The position numbers and the translations under genes are program-made. From contig CACJYD010000011.1 in assembly GCA_902597545.1 (NCBI GenBank), positions 1-52,112 of the forward strand: a stretch of 52,112 nt of DNA. Reading direction: 5' to 3'. The DNA is from an uncultured Bacteroidota bacterium. GTDB lineage: Bacteria; Bacteroidota; Bacteroidia; Flavobacteriales; Flavobacteriaceae. Each line of letters begins with the position of its first letter. Within the stretch, counting starts at the first letter, position 1. Positions 36,113 to 45,368 of this stretch are shown piece after piece. The notes beneath the pieces were generated by a model. The model ran no database searches. It saw nothing but the letters and a program-made list of their open reading frames with translations, and had not been told where the DNA came from.

Positions 36113-37095
36113 TTTTCAAATTTTGTTAGTGTATCATCAATTATATATGTAAATAGATTTTCCAAAGATATACCATTCATCTTAACTTGCTTTGGAAAGA
36201 TACTTTCCTCTGTCATACCTGGTATTGAATTAATTTCTAGCAGGTATGGTTCATCACCTATGAATATAAAGTCTGATCGTGAAAAACCGGTCATTTTCAA
36301 TTTTTTGTATAGATTTTTTGATGCTTTTTCAACATTCAATTTTTGCTGATTATTTAACCTAGCGGGACTAATAACTTCATGATTACCTTCATATTTAGCT
36401 TCATAATCAAAAAAATCATTTTTTGAAACAATTTCTGAAATACCAAAAACTTTTATTTCATTTTGGAAATACATTACACCCACAGAAACCTCTTTGCCAT
36501 CCAAAAACTCTTCAATTAAAACTTCATTATCATAACCAAATGATTTATCTATGGCATAAATTAATTCTTCTCTATTGTATACCTTTGAAATACCATAGCT
36601 GCTTCCCGAATTATTAGCTTTAACAAATAATGGATAATTTAGATTTTCTTCAATATTTTCAATTTTTAAATTAGAATCACGATTTATCAATTTTGATTTA
36701 GCAACGTTGAATCCATTTTTTTTTGCAAAATCAGTACACTTTTTTTTATCAAATGTTAGTTTTGCTACATCTGCTGTTGGTCCTGTAAATGGGATATTTA
36801 GTTTAGCAAAATAATTTTGGATAATTCCGTCCTCACCGGGGCTGCCATGTATCATTATAAATGCAATATCAAATTTTATTTTTTTATCATCGATTTTAAC
36901 GCTAAAATCATCTTTGTGTATTAGATATTTTACACCATCATTGCTAATTAAATTCCAATTTTCTTTTTCAATAATTATTTTGAAAGGACTAAAATTATTT
37001 GTATCAATATTATTGTATACTGTATTTCCACTCTTTATAGAAATATCATGTTCACTTGAGTATCCACCCATTAAAATCGCAACATTTTTTTTCAT
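36109..37095 (-). CDS. ddl: D-alanine--D-alanine ligase
   Basis: ATP-grasp enzyme that makes the D-Ala-D-Ala dipeptide of peptidoglycan. It has 328 residues. Visible motifs are GGYSSEHDISIKSG near the N-terminus, the ATP-grasp HGSPGEDGIIQ, YGISKVYNR-type glycine-rich loop with NNSGSSYGISKV, EEFLDGKEVSVGV and the Mg-binding LEINSIPGMT. It is followed by coaD with a 4-bp overlap and divergent from the PASTA gene (67 bp between starts). Confidence 0.96.
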   Translation of the reverse strand: MKKNVAILMGGYSSEHDISIKSGNTVYNNIDTNNFSPFKIIIEKENWNLISNDGVKYLIHKDDFSVKIDDKKIKFDIAFIMIHGSPGEDGIIQNYFAKLNIPFTGPTADVAKLTFDKKKCTDFAKKNGFNVAKSKLINRDSNLKIENIEENLNYPLFVKANNSGSSYGISKVYNREELIYAIDKSFGYDNEVLIEEFLDGKEVSVGVMYFQNEIKVFGISEIVSKNDFFDYEAKYEGNHEVISPARLNNQQKLNVEKASKNLYKKLKMTGFSRSDFIFIGDEPYLLEINSIPGMTEESIFPKQVKMNGISLENLFTYIIDDTLTKFEK

Positions 37096-37139
37096 TAAAA
37101 AATATGTTTTCTTAAACTTCTTAAAGATACTTATTTATA

Positions 37140-37147
37140 TATATTTG
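37140..37147 (+). promoter_or_regulatory. Bacteroidota minus-7 box of the PASTA-rluD-yaaA run
   Basis: TATATTTG, exact TAnnTTTG match, 15 nt before the ATG at 37163. No minus-33 TTG at the expected distance. Probably drives the PASTA gene, rluD and yaaA. Confidence 0.5.
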
Positions 37148-37162
37148 TTTTGAAGTTTTAAA

Positions 37163-37705
37163 ATGAAGTTTTTTTACAGTCGGGTTTTTATAAAGCAACT
37201 TTTTTTAGCAACAATTATATTTTCATTGGTTGTATTAACATCAATTGTTTTCTTATTTTTTTATACCAATCAGACAAGTAGGGTAGTTGTCCCAAACCTA
37301 GTAGGTCTTAGTTTAAATGAAATAGATGAAGTTATAAATGAAAGAAATCTCAGATATGAAATTATTGATTCTTCGTTTTTTAATCAGGATTTTGACAAAA
37401 ATACTGTAATTGAGCAAATTCCCATCGCTAACAAAGAGGTCAAAAAGAACAGAAAAATTTATCTTACAACAAATCCGTCCTCATATGGTGATGTAATACT
37501 TCCAAATATTATCCAGCTTACAAAAAGAAATGCAGTTTCAACTCTTTCCGCATTAGAACTTGAGATTGGTGAATTTATTTATGAAGATAATATTGGAAAA
37601 GATATGGTTTTAGGTGTTGAATTTGAAGGTGAATCTATAGAGTCTGGATCCTTGATCCCAAAAAAATCAATATTAAACTTGATTTTAGGTAACGGAAAAA
37701 AATAA
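37163..37705 (+). CDS. Membrane-anchored protein with two PASTA domains
   Basis: A 180-residue protein with one membrane helix (about residues 12-35) and two extracytoplasmic PASTA domains: residues 43-110 (VPNLVGLSLNEIDEVINERN) and 113-178 (LPNIIQLTKRNAVSTLSALE). PASTA domains bind peptidoglycan precursors or muropeptides in kinases and PBPs; here no kinase or transpeptidase domain is attached, so it may serve as a cell-wall sensor or scaffold (inference). It is divergent from ddl, another cell-wall gene, and is followed by rluD after 5 nt. Confidence 0.88.
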   Translation: MKFFYSRVFIKQLFLATIIFSLVVLTSIVFLFFYTNQTSRVVVPNLVGLSLNEIDEVINERNLRYEIIDSSFFNQDFDKNTVIEQIPIANKEVKKNRKIYLTTNPSSYGDVILPNIIQLTKRNAVSTLSALELEIGEFIYEDNIGKDMVLGVEFEGESIESGSLIPKKSILNLILGNGKK

Positions 37706-37710
37706 TAATC

Positions 37711-38721
37711 TTGAATCAAATAGAAAATAATGATGAGCTTTTTGAGCACTTCTCCTTTTTGGCAGACAAAGGTCAAGAACCTGTTAGAGTTGATAAGTTT
37801 TTGATGAATAGAATTGAAAATGCAACAAGAAATAAAATTCAAAAAGCTGCTAAAAGTGGATATATTTTTTCAAATGAAAATCCAGTTAAGCAAAATTATA
37901 AAGTAAAACCAGGCGATATCATCAAAGTAATGTTTCACCATCCACCGTATGAAAACCTAATTATAGGTGAGAAAATTGATATTGATATTATCTATGAAGA
38001 CAATGATATATTGGTAGTTAATAAACCACCGAATCAAGTTGTGCATCCTGGGCATGGAAATTATTCTGGAACATTACTAAATGGTTTAATTTATCACAAT
38101 GAAAATTTACCTGAGAATCGTGATGGGAGGCCTGGATTGGTCCATAGAATTGATAAAGATACAAGCGGCTTGTTAGTTGTTGCTAAATCTGATATTGCTC
38201 TCACAAAATTATCTGAACAATTTTTTCATAAAAAGATTGACAGAAAATATCTAGCAATTGTTTGGGGTACTCCTTTACCTGAACAAGGAACTATTGACAA
38301 ATATTTATCAAGAGATAAAAAAAATAGAATGATAATGTCTGTACCTGTTGATGAAGACATTGGTAAGAGAGCGATTACTCACTATAAAGTCGTTGAAAAG
38401 TTGGGATATGTTTCACTTATTGAATGTGAGCTTGAGACAGGTCGAACGCATCAAATTCGAGCTCATATGAAACATATTGGAAATCCAATTTTTAATGATC
38501 AAAGATATGGAGGTGATAAAATATTGAAAGGAACAATTTTTAACAAGTATAAACAGTTTGTTGAGAACTGTTTTAAGTTATTACCAAGACAAGCATTACA
38601 CGCTAAAACATTAAGTTTTAACCATCCTAGGACTAATGAAAGATTAGCTTTTGAAACTGAATTACCAAATGATTTTAAATCATGTTTTATAAAGTGGAAA
38701 AATTATTCAAAAAATAATTAA
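37711..38721 (+). CDS. rluD: 23S rRNA pseudouridine synthase (RluD/RluA family)
   Basis: Converts specific uridines in 23S rRNA to pseudouridine. It has 336 residues. An N-terminal S4 RNA-binding domain (VRVDKFLMNRIENATRNKIQKAAKSG) is followed by the catalytic domain with the HRIDKDTSGL motif near residue 145 (the catalytic Asp), then RKYLAIVWG, ETGRTHQIRAHMKHIGNPI and LPRQALHA. RluD itself modifies helix 69 sites 1911, 1915 and 1917 in E. coli; the exact sites here are inference. The start is TTG 37711, 5 nt after the PASTA stop; no in-frame ATG precedes the S4 domain. Confidence 0.93.
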   Translation: MNQIENNDELFEHFSFLADKGQEPVRVDKFLMNRIENATRNKIQKAAKSGYIFSNENPVKQNYKVKPGDIIKVMFHHPPYENLIIGEKIDIDIIYEDNDILVVNKPPNQVVHPGHGNYSGTLLNGLIYHNENLPENRDGRPGLVHRIDKDTSGLLVVAKSDIALTKLSEQFFHKKIDRKYLAIVWGTPLPEQGTIDKYLSRDKKNRMIMSVPVDEDIGKRAITHYKVVEKLGYVSLIECELETGRTHQIRAHMKHIGNPIFNDQRYGGDKILKGTIFNKYKQFVENCFKLLPRQALHAKTLSFNHPRTNERLAFETELPNDFKSCFIKWKNYSKNN

Positions 38722-38730
38722 TTTTACGTC

Positions 38731-39492
38731 ATGAAAATTCTTATTTCACCAGCAAAATCATTGGACTTTGATTCAACTATCGATAGTCTAAAATGTACTC
38801 AACCAGTTTTTTTAAATAAAACTTCTGAAATTAACTCTGTATTAAAAGAGAAAAGTCCTAAGGATTTAATGCAGCTACAAGGTATATCACAGAAATTATC
38901 AGATTTAAATTGGAAAAGAAATAATGATTATGTTGATAATCACAACAATAAAAACTCTAGACCAGCAGTTTATGCATTTAATGGCGACGTATACAACGGA
39001 ATTGATGTCAAAACACTTTCTGAAGATAAAGTTTATGATTTACAAAAATCATTAAGAATCCTTTCAGGTTATTACGGAGTTTTAAAGCCTCTTGATTTAA
39101 TTCAACCATATAGGCTTGAAATGGGAACCAAATTAGCAGTTAATGGATCTGAAAACTTATATAAATTCTGGTCTGAAAATATTACAAATTCAATACTTGC
39201 TGAAATGAGTAAAGAAGATTTGTTAATCAATTTAGCTAGTAATGAATATTTTGAAGCTTTTGATAAAAAGAAGTTTGATGGTAGGATTATTTCTCCAGTG
39301 TTTAAAGATTTTAAGAACGGTAAACTTAAAATTATTTCATTTTATGCAAAAAAAGCAAGAGGAATGATGGTCAGATATATTGTTGATAATTCTGTATCTA
39401 GCTACAACGAATTGCTTGGGTTTAATTTAGGTAATTATTCATATAATGAGGCTGAAACATCGGATGAAAATTTCCCAGTTTTCACTAGATAA
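38731..39492 (+). CDS. yaaA: Peroxide stress protein YaaA family (DUF328)
   Basis: A member of the YaaA family, which limits iron-driven oxidative damage after peroxide exposure in E. coli. It has 253 residues. Conserved parts are KILISPAKSLDF at the start, RPAVYAFNGDVYNGID near residue 72, LSGYYGVLKPLDLIQPYRLEMGTKL and NLASNEYF, with KKARGMMVRYI near the end. It follows rluD after 9 nt and abuts the trpA stop directly with no gap. Confidence 0.93.
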   Translation: MKILISPAKSLDFDSTIDSLKCTQPVFLNKTSEINSVLKEKSPKDLMQLQGISQKLSDLNWKRNNDYVDNHNNKNSRPAVYAFNGDVYNGIDVKTLSEDKVYDLQKSLRILSGYYGVLKPLDLIQPYRLEMGTKLAVNGSENLYKFWSENITNSILAEMSKEDLLINLASNEYFEAFDKKKFDGRIISPVFKDFKNGKLKIISFYAKKARGMMVRYIVDNSVSSYNELLGFNLGNYSYNEAETSDENFPVFTR

Positions 39493-40257
39493 CTAATCTT
39501 TAATTAGCTTAATAAAATCTTGCGTTTTAGATACACCATGATTTTCAATATATTTTATATATGCTGAACCAATAATAGCTCCATTACTGTTTTGACATGC
39601 AGCTTGAAATGTTTTTTTATTACTAATGCCAAATCCAATTAATAATGGATTTGAAAGATTCAATTTTTTTATTCTTTTAAAATATTCAATTTGATATTTA
39701 TCAAAACTATCTTTAGCTCCAGTCACACTGTAGCTACTGACCATGTATATAAAACCTTTAGAGAGATCATCAATCAGGTTAATTCTTTCATTTGAGGTTT
39801 GTGGAGTGATTAAAAACATCATGTTCAATTTATATTTTTCAAAAATAATTTTATAATTTTTTTTAAAAATATCAGCTGGTAAATCAGGTATTATTAAACC
39901 ATCAATTCCTACATCCTTACAATTTGAACAAAACTTTTCAATTCCATATTGTAAAATAGGATTGAAATAACCCATTATAACAACCGGGATATCTGATATT
40001 TTTCTTAAATCCTTCAGCTGATCAAATAATAAATTAGTTGTCATTCCATTACTAAGCGCTTTTTCAGAACTTTTTTGAATAGTAGGTCCATCAGCTAAAG
40101 GATCACTAAATGGTAATCCGATTTCGATCATATCAACTTGTGATTTATCTAGCTCTTTAATGATTTTTAATGTATCATTAATACCTGGAAAGCCAGCTGT
40201 AAAATAAATCGATAAAAGATTTTTTTTCTTATTAAAAACTTTGTTTATTCTATTCAT
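39493..40257 (-). CDS. trpA: Tryptophan synthase alpha subunit
   Basis: Cleaves indole-3-glycerol phosphate to indole and glyceraldehyde 3-phosphate; forms a complex with TrpB. It has 254 residues. The catalytic E45 and D56 lie in MIEIGLPFSDPLADGPTIQ. Other conserved parts are GYFNPILQYG, IPDLPADIF and GFGISNKKTF. It is the last gene of the trp operon, but the sulfatase gene stands between it and trpB. Its ATG overlaps the sulfatase stop by 8 nt, so it is still translationally linked. Its stop meets the yaaA stop head-on with no space between. Confidence 0.97.
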   Translation of the reverse strand: MNRINKVFNKKKNLLSIYFTAGFPGINDTLKIIKELDKSQVDMIEIGLPFSDPLADGPTIQKSSEKALSNGMTTNLLFDQLKDLRKISDIPVVIMGYFNPILQYGIEKFCSNCKDVGIDGLIIPDLPADIFKKNYKIIFEKYKLNMMFLITPQTSNERINLIDDLSKGFIYMVSSYSVTGAKDSFDKYQIEYFKRIKKLNLSNPLLIGFGISNKKTFQAACQNSNGAIIGSAYIKYIENHGVSKTQDFIKLIKD

Positions 40258-41812
40258 TTGCAGGCTTTAAATAAACTCTTTTCCCTGTCTCATCATATAA
40301 ATCTCCAGGTGTGTAAGTATAACGTTTATATGGCACTTCCTTTAGCTGTCTACCCAAACCTTCTGGTTTTTTTCTGGCATCTTTAATTCTAAGATTAATC
40401 TCAATTTTTAATGAGTCAACAGTTTTTATGTAGTTAGGATCATTTGCCAAGTTGTTCATCTCATCACTATCAAACTCGTGGTCGTATAATTCATATCCGT
40501 ATTCTCCATTTTCACCCCATTTAACAAATCTGTAATTTTCTGTTTTTATTGAATATCCTTCAACATTATTGAATCTTGTAGCTATCCATCTAGTTAGGGC
40601 ACTGTTTCTTATTTTGTGATTTACGTTATTAAATATTGGCACAAGACTTTTCCCAACAACATGCTTAGGACTTTTAATTTTTGTTAAATCCATTAAAGTT
40701 GGATAAATATCTATTAGCTCTACGGGTGAGTTAGATTTCTTTCCACTTACAATTCCAGGCCCTGAAAAAATTAAAGGAACCCTTGTTGTTTTTTCATATA
40801 AAGTTTGCTTTTGCCAGTGACCCTTTTCACCAAGATGGTATCCATGATCACTAGAAAAAACTACAACAGTGTTTTTATCAAGGCCAGTATCTTTCAATTT
40901 TTTTATAATCCTTCCAACCTGAGCATCAAGAAAACTTACAGTTGCGTAATATGCTCTCTTTATTTCTTGTGCTTCAGATTTACTTAAATCATATTGATTC
41001 CCTTTTCCATCTCCTCTATGTCTTAAGGAAATAGCAGCTGGTTCTGGAATTGTCTTTAAAAAGTCCTCACTCATTTCAGGAATATTGATATTATTTATAT
41101 CATACATTTCAAAGTATTTTTTTGGAGCAACATATGGTGTGTGTGGTTTAAAAAAGCCTACCCCTAAGAAAAAATTTTCCCCTGATTTAGCAAATTTTTC
41201 AAGTTGTTCTATTGCTTCCGTTGCAATAATACCATCTGTTTGCTCCTCATCACTTCCTTCTGCTTCTAGCCAACTCAATGTCCCACCGTACTGTCTTGTT
41301 TTAAGAGTTTTAATTTTATATTCTTCTTCCTTGTCACGGCCGTAAGGATTAATTGTATAATCCCATGTGTAAATATCGTCAGCACTTGATGTTCCAATTG
41401 AACCTGGATTATCATAATGATATATTTTACCAATTCTAACTGATTTATAACCTCTTTGTCTAAATCTTTGACCTAAAGTAATGACATCAGGAATAGTTGT
41501 TCTTATATCAACATTTAATTTTGTGTGTTTCGTCTGATCTGAGTAAAGTCCTGTCATAAAGGAAGCTCTTGATTGACCACATTGAGGCCATTGAATGTGA
41601 GCATTCTCAAAAAGAAATCCATTTTCGGCAAGTTTGTCAATGTTAGGACTAATTACTTGGTCATGATTGTAAGAACCTAAATCACAATTTAAATCATCTG
41701 TCATAATGAATAAAACATTTGTTTTTTCATTTAAATCAGAATAACTGTTACTTGAATTACATGAGCAAAGAATTAAAAACACAATTGAAATGAAAAAATA
41801 AATCTGTTTCAT
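40250..41812 (-). CDS. Lipoprotein sulfatase (iduronate-2-sulfatase-like) within the trp operon
   Basis: A predicted periplasmic or surface lipoprotein sulfatase of the type I sulfatase fold. Signal sequence 1-17 ends in lipobox L-C-S-C18. D39 and D40 (IMTDDLN) bind Ca. The modifiable cysteine is C78 in C-G-Q-S-R-A-S; the consensus is C-x-P-S-R, so Gln replaces Pro. Also seen are GFFKPHTPYVAPKKY (Lys and His ligands), SSDHGYHLGEKGHWQK and RVPLIFSGPG, as in iduronate-2-sulfatase-like members. Full length is 520 residues. It overlaps the trpB stop by 4 nt and trpA by 8 nt. The substrate is unknown; marine flavobacteria use sulfatases on algal polysaccharides. Confidence 0.9.
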   Translation of the reverse strand: MKQIYFFISIVFLILCSCNSSNSYSDLNEKTNVLFIMTDDLNCDLGSYNHDQVISPNIDKLAENGFLFENAHIQWPQCGQSRASFMTGLYSDQTKHTKLNVDIRTTIPDVITLGQRFRQRGYKSVRIGKIYHYDNPGSIGTSSADDIYTWDYTINPYGRDKEEEYKIKTLKTRQYGGTLSWLEAEGSDEEQTDGIIATEAIEQLEKFAKSGENFFLGVGFFKPHTPYVAPKKYFEMYDINNINIPEMSEDFLKTIPEPAAISLRHRGDGKGNQYDLSKSEAQEIKRAYYATVSFLDAQVGRIIKKLKDTGLDKNTVVVFSSDHGYHLGEKGHWQKQTLYEKTTRVPLIFSGPGIVSGKKSNSPVELIDIYPTLMDLTKIKSPKHVVGKSLVPIFNNVNHKIRNSALTRWIATRFNNVEGYSIKTENYRFVKWGENGEYGYELYDHEFDSDEMNNLANDPNYIKTVDSLKIEINLRIKDARKKPEGLGRQLKEVPYKRYTYTPGDLYDETGKRVYLKPANE

Positions 41813-42993
41813 AATTTAAAGTAATTAATATAAGTATCTAAATCTTTGTCTCCTCTACCTGAACAATTAAATATAATAATATCATTTTTACCAAATTTCA
41901 TTTTATCTAGAACTGCAAAAGCATGAGATGTCTCTATGGCGGGAATAATTCCTTCCATTTGAGATAAAATTAATCCCCATTTCATAGCATCACTATCATC
42001 AATTGATATAAATTCACCTCTTTTAGATCTGAAAAGATTTGCATGCATAGGACCAATTCCTGGGTAATCAAGCCCTGCCGATATTGAATATGGCTCAGTG
42101 ATTTGCCCATCTTTTGTTTGCATTAATAAAGTTTTTGATCCATGTATAATCCCCTCAGTCCCAAGAATTGATGTTGCAGCACTTTCACCACTATGAACAC
42201 CCTTTCCTGCAGCTTCTACACATACTATGTTTACATTTTTATTATTTAAAAATGGATAAAAAAGTCCTGCAGCATTACTACCACCACCAACGCATGCAAT
42301 AACATGGGTTGGATTTTCAGTGTTTTCAAATTTTAATAATTGTTTTTTAGTTTCATAGCCAATAACTGATTGAAATCTGGCAACCATATCGGGATATGGA
42401 TGAGGACCCACAACTGACCCTATTATGTAGTGTGTGTCAACAGGATTTGAAATCCAATCTCTTATTGCTTCATTTGTAGCATCTTTTAGTGTTTTACTTC
42501 CTGATGTTGCTGGTCTAACTTTTGCACCTAACATTTTCATCCTAGCAACATTTGGGGCTTGACGTGAGATATCAACTTCTCCCATGTAAATAACACATTC
42601 AACACCCATTAATGCACATACAGTAGCAGTTGCAACACCATGTTGTCCAGCACCTGTTTCAGCAATTATTCTTTTTTTACCAAGTTTTTTTGCTAAAAGT
42701 ATTTGACCAATTGTGTTGTTGATTTTATGTGCTCCCGTGTGGCAAAGATCTTCTCTTTTTAAATAAATTTTCGTTTTAAATTTTTCTGAGAGTCTCTTTG
42801 CATAATATAGTGGAGTTGGCCTTCCAACATAATCATGCAAAAGTTGATTAAACTCCTTTTTAAATTCTTTTGATTCCGATATTTTAATATAGTTTTTTTG
42901 AAGTTCATCTATATTTGGAAATAACATTTCAGGTATAAATGCTCCTCCAAAATCACCGTAGAAACCATCTTTATTTACATTGAAATTTTTCAT
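41809..42993 (-). CDS. trpB: Tryptophan synthase beta subunit
   Basis: PLP enzyme that joins indole and serine into tryptophan. It has 394 residues. The PLP lysine is K90 in HTGAHKINN, and the phosphate-binding loop is GGGSNAAGLF. The EDLCHTGAHK start and AETGAGQHGVATATV are also conserved. It begins immediately after trpF (gap 0) and its stop overlaps the sulfatase ATG (ATGA). Confidence 0.98.
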   Translation of the reverse strand: MKNFNVNKDGFYGDFGGAFIPEMLFPNIDELQKNYIKISESKEFKKEFNQLLHDYVGRPTPLYYAKRLSEKFKTKIYLKREDLCHTGAHKINNTIGQILLAKKLGKKRIIAETGAGQHGVATATVCALMGVECVIYMGEVDISRQAPNVARMKMLGAKVRPATSGSKTLKDATNEAIRDWISNPVDTHYIIGSVVGPHPYPDMVARFQSVIGYETKKQLLKFENTENPTHVIACVGGGSNAAGLFYPFLNNKNVNIVCVEAAGKGVHSGESAATSILGTEGIIHGSKTLLMQTKDGQITEPYSISAGLDYPGIGPMHANLFRSKRGEFISIDDSDAMKWGLILSQMEGIIPAIETSHAFAVLDKMKFGKNDIIIFNCSGRGDKDLDTYINYFKL

Positions 42994-43599
42994 TTATTTA
43001 ATTTTTTTTAAAAACATATTTACTTTTTTAACATCCTTTATGCCAGGTGAGATCTCAAATTTGCTATTAATGTCTATACCAAGCAAAAAATCATTTTCAT
43101 TTTTTATATTATTGATTTCATCTACACTGTTGATGTCTATACCACCACTTAAAAGAAACTTTTTTTTGTTGAAGCCCTTAAGTCTTTTCCAATCAAATTT
43201 TTTACCAGAACCACCAAAATTTTTTGAAAAAGTATCAAAAAGAAATAGATCACAACAATCAGTATATTGATTTGTAATATCAAAATCAAAATTTTCAGAA
43301 ATTCTAAAGGCTTTAATTACTTTGCAATAATTCATCAATTTTTCACTGAATTTTGGTGTTTCGTCCCCGTGAAGTTGAACATAATTTAAATTATAATTTT
43401 TAATTTTTTTCTTAATGTTTTCTAGACTTTCATTGACAAAAACCCCAACCTTCTTTTTTTTAATATGAGAGGTATTTATCTCCAGATCAATGAATCTTGA
43501 TGACTTATTATAGAAAATAAATCCCATTAAATCTATATCAATTTTATTTAATTGATTTATGTTATTCATCTCTTTTAAACCACAAACTTTAACAATCAT
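42994..43599 (-). CDS. trpF: Phosphoribosylanthranilate isomerase
   Basis: Third step of the trp pathway: converts phosphoribosylanthranilate to the enol carboxyphenylamino form. It has 201 residues. VKVCGL (active-site Cys7 region), VGVFVNE, VQLHGDE, FLFDTFSKNFGGSGKKFDW and LSGGIDINSV fit the family TIM barrel; the catalytic Asp lies in the FDT motif. It overlaps the trpC stop by 11 nt and abuts trpB. Confidence 0.94.
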   Translation of the reverse strand: MIVKVCGLKEMNNINQLNKIDIDLMGFIFYNKSSRFIDLEINTSHIKKKKVGVFVNESLENIKKKIKNYNLNYVQLHGDETPKFSEKLMNYCKVIKAFRISENFDFDITNQYTDCCDLFLFDTFSKNFGGSGKKFDWKRLKGFNKKKFLLSGGIDINSVDEINNIKNENDFLLGIDINSKFEISPGIKDVKKVNMFLKKIK

Positions 43600-44380
43600 T
43601 TTTTATTTCATTTAAAAAGTTTGCGAGAGCTCTGCCAGGATCTACACTTTTCATAAAATTTTCACCAATTAAAAAACCATCATATCCAAAATTCTTAAGA
43701 GTTACAATGTCATTAGAATTACTTATTCCACTTTCTGAAATCTTAGCATAATTGCTTGGTATCTTACTACTCAAGCTAACACTAGTTTCAATATCTACAT
43801 TGAATGTCTTCAAATTTCTATTATTTACTCCAATTATATCTACACTTTCTATACAGCAATCATCAAGTTCAGATAAATCATGTATTTCAATTAAAACTTC
43901 TAAACCCAAACTTTTCGCAAGCTCAGATAGCTTAATTATTTGCTTTTTGTCTAAGCATGCAGCAATTAATAAAATACCATCAGCACCAATTGATTTAGAC
44001 TCAATAACTTGAAATTCATCAATTATAAAGTCTTTTCTTAGAATTGGCAATTCTGTAATTTTTCTAGCATTAAGTATATCATTATTAGATCCATTAAAAA
44101 AATTTTTTTCTGTCAAAATTGAAAGTGCAGCTGCTCCTGCCTCTTGATAACCATTTATAATTTTTTCAGTTGGTGTTTGAGAATTGATTTCAGATTTAGA
44201 TGGAGATTTTCTTTTATGCTCAGCAATAATACTTATTTCATTTTCTATCAAACCATTTACGATAGATTTGTTATTTCTTTCAAAAAATTCACTGTTTTCT
44301 AAGTCAGAAATAGAAATACTTCTTTTGAGTTGATTTAATTCGTCTATTTTTTTTGAAATTATTTTTGAAAGGATATCCAT
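43589..44380 (-). CDS. trpC: Indole-3-glycerol phosphate synthase
   Basis: Ring-closing decarboxylase that makes indole-3-glycerol phosphate. I start at ATG 44380 (263 residues), 1 nt after the trpD stop; a TTG at 44392 would add four residues. IAEHKRKSPSKSEI holds the catalytic lysine, LRKDFIIDEFQ, GADGILLIAA, LGVEVLIEIHD-like and GVNNRNLKTF are typical. ESGISNSNDI and DGFLIGENFM lie near the end. It is separate from trpF, not fused as in enterobacteria. Confidence 0.96.
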   Translation of the reverse strand: MDILSKIISKKIDELNQLKRSISISDLENSEFFERNNKSIVNGLIENEISIIAEHKRKSPSKSEINSQTPTEKIINGYQEAGAAALSILTEKNFFNGSNNDILNARKITELPILRKDFIIDEFQVIESKSIGADGILLIAACLDKKQIIKLSELAKSLGLEVLIEIHDLSELDDCCIESVDIIGVNNRNLKTFNVDIETSVSLSSKIPSNYAKISESGISNSNDIVTLKNFGYDGFLIGENFMKSVDPGRALANFLNEIKNDC

Positions 44381-44381
44381 A

Positions 44382-45368
44382 TTAAATTTCAATCAATTTT
44401 TTTAAACAGTTATAAGCTTTACCACTTTCCAAAGATTCCTTTGCAATTGAGTAGCATTCTTCAATATCTTTCCCAGTTAATGTTCGAATTGCTAAAGATG
44501 AGTTAGCCAAAACTACGTTTACCTGACTTTCAGATCCTTTTCCAACTAGAATTTTAACAAAAATATCTGCAGATTCCTTAATTGATTTACCTCCTAAAAT
44601 TTTTTTAGGATCAACTTTATTCAATTTAAAATATGATGCATCAGAGATAATTTCCTCTTTATTTGTAATTAATTTAAATTCATTAGTTAACGAAATTTCA
44701 TCATATCCATCTAATGAATAAATTATTGAAAAATTTTTATCTGTATTTTTAAATATATAACCATATAGTCTAGCGATTTCTAAATTGTATACACCAGTTA
44801 TTTGATTTTGTGGTTTTGAAGGATTTACAAGTGGCCCTAACAAATTAAAAAAAGTTTTGAAACCTAAATCTTTTCTAACTGGGGCGACGTTTTTCATTGA
44901 TGGATGGAAAAGAGGTGCATGTAAATAACAAATATTAGAACCTTCTAAACATTTTTTTAAATGTGATTCATCATTTGAAAATTTAACACCTAAAGACTCC
45001 AAAACATTGCTTGATCCGCAATTTGAGGATACTCCATAGTTGCCATGTTTAGTTACTTTAAAACCTGATCCTGCAACAACAAATGAAGAAATAGTTGATA
45101 TATTAAACGTATCTTTTCCATCTCCCCCTGTGCCACACAAATCAATAGTATTAAAGTCATTAAAATCAATTCCAACACAAAGCTCTAGTAATGCATCTCT
45201 AAAGCCTTCCATTTCTTCAATAGATGGATTCCTCATTTTAAAGGCAGTTATAAAAGATGCAATTTCAGAGTTTGAATACTTATTACTGGTTATATCTATC
45301 AGTACTCTTTTAGCTTGATTGTAATCAAGTTTATTGTATTCGAATAAATATTCAAGAATTTCTTTCAT
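44382..45368 (-). CDS. trpD: Anthranilate phosphoribosyltransferase
   Basis: Adds phosphoribosyl from PRPP to anthranilate. I chose ATG 45368 (328 residues), whose bases overlap the trpG stop as ATGA; a TTG at 45383 would add five. CGTGGDGKDTFNIST is the PRPP-binding loop; KHGNYGVSSNCGSSNVLESLGV and FLFHPSMKNVAPVRKDLG-like segments follow. It precedes trpC by 1 nt. Confidence 0.96.
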   Translation of the reverse strand: MKEILEYLFEYNKLDYNQAKRVLIDITSNKYSNSEIASFITAFKMRNPSIEEMEGFRDALLELCVGIDFNDFNTIDLCGTGGDGKDTFNISTISSFVVAGSGFKVTKHGNYGVSSNCGSSNVLESLGVKFSNDESHLKKCLEGSNICYLHAPLFHPSMKNVAPVRKDLGFKTFFNLLGPLVNPSKPQNQITGVYNLEIARLYGYIFKNTDKNFSIIYSLDGYDEISLTNEFKLITNKEEIISDASYFKLNKVDPKKILGGKSIKESADIFVKILVGKGSESQVNVVLANSSLAIRTLTGKDIEECYSIAKESLESGKAYNCLKKLIEI

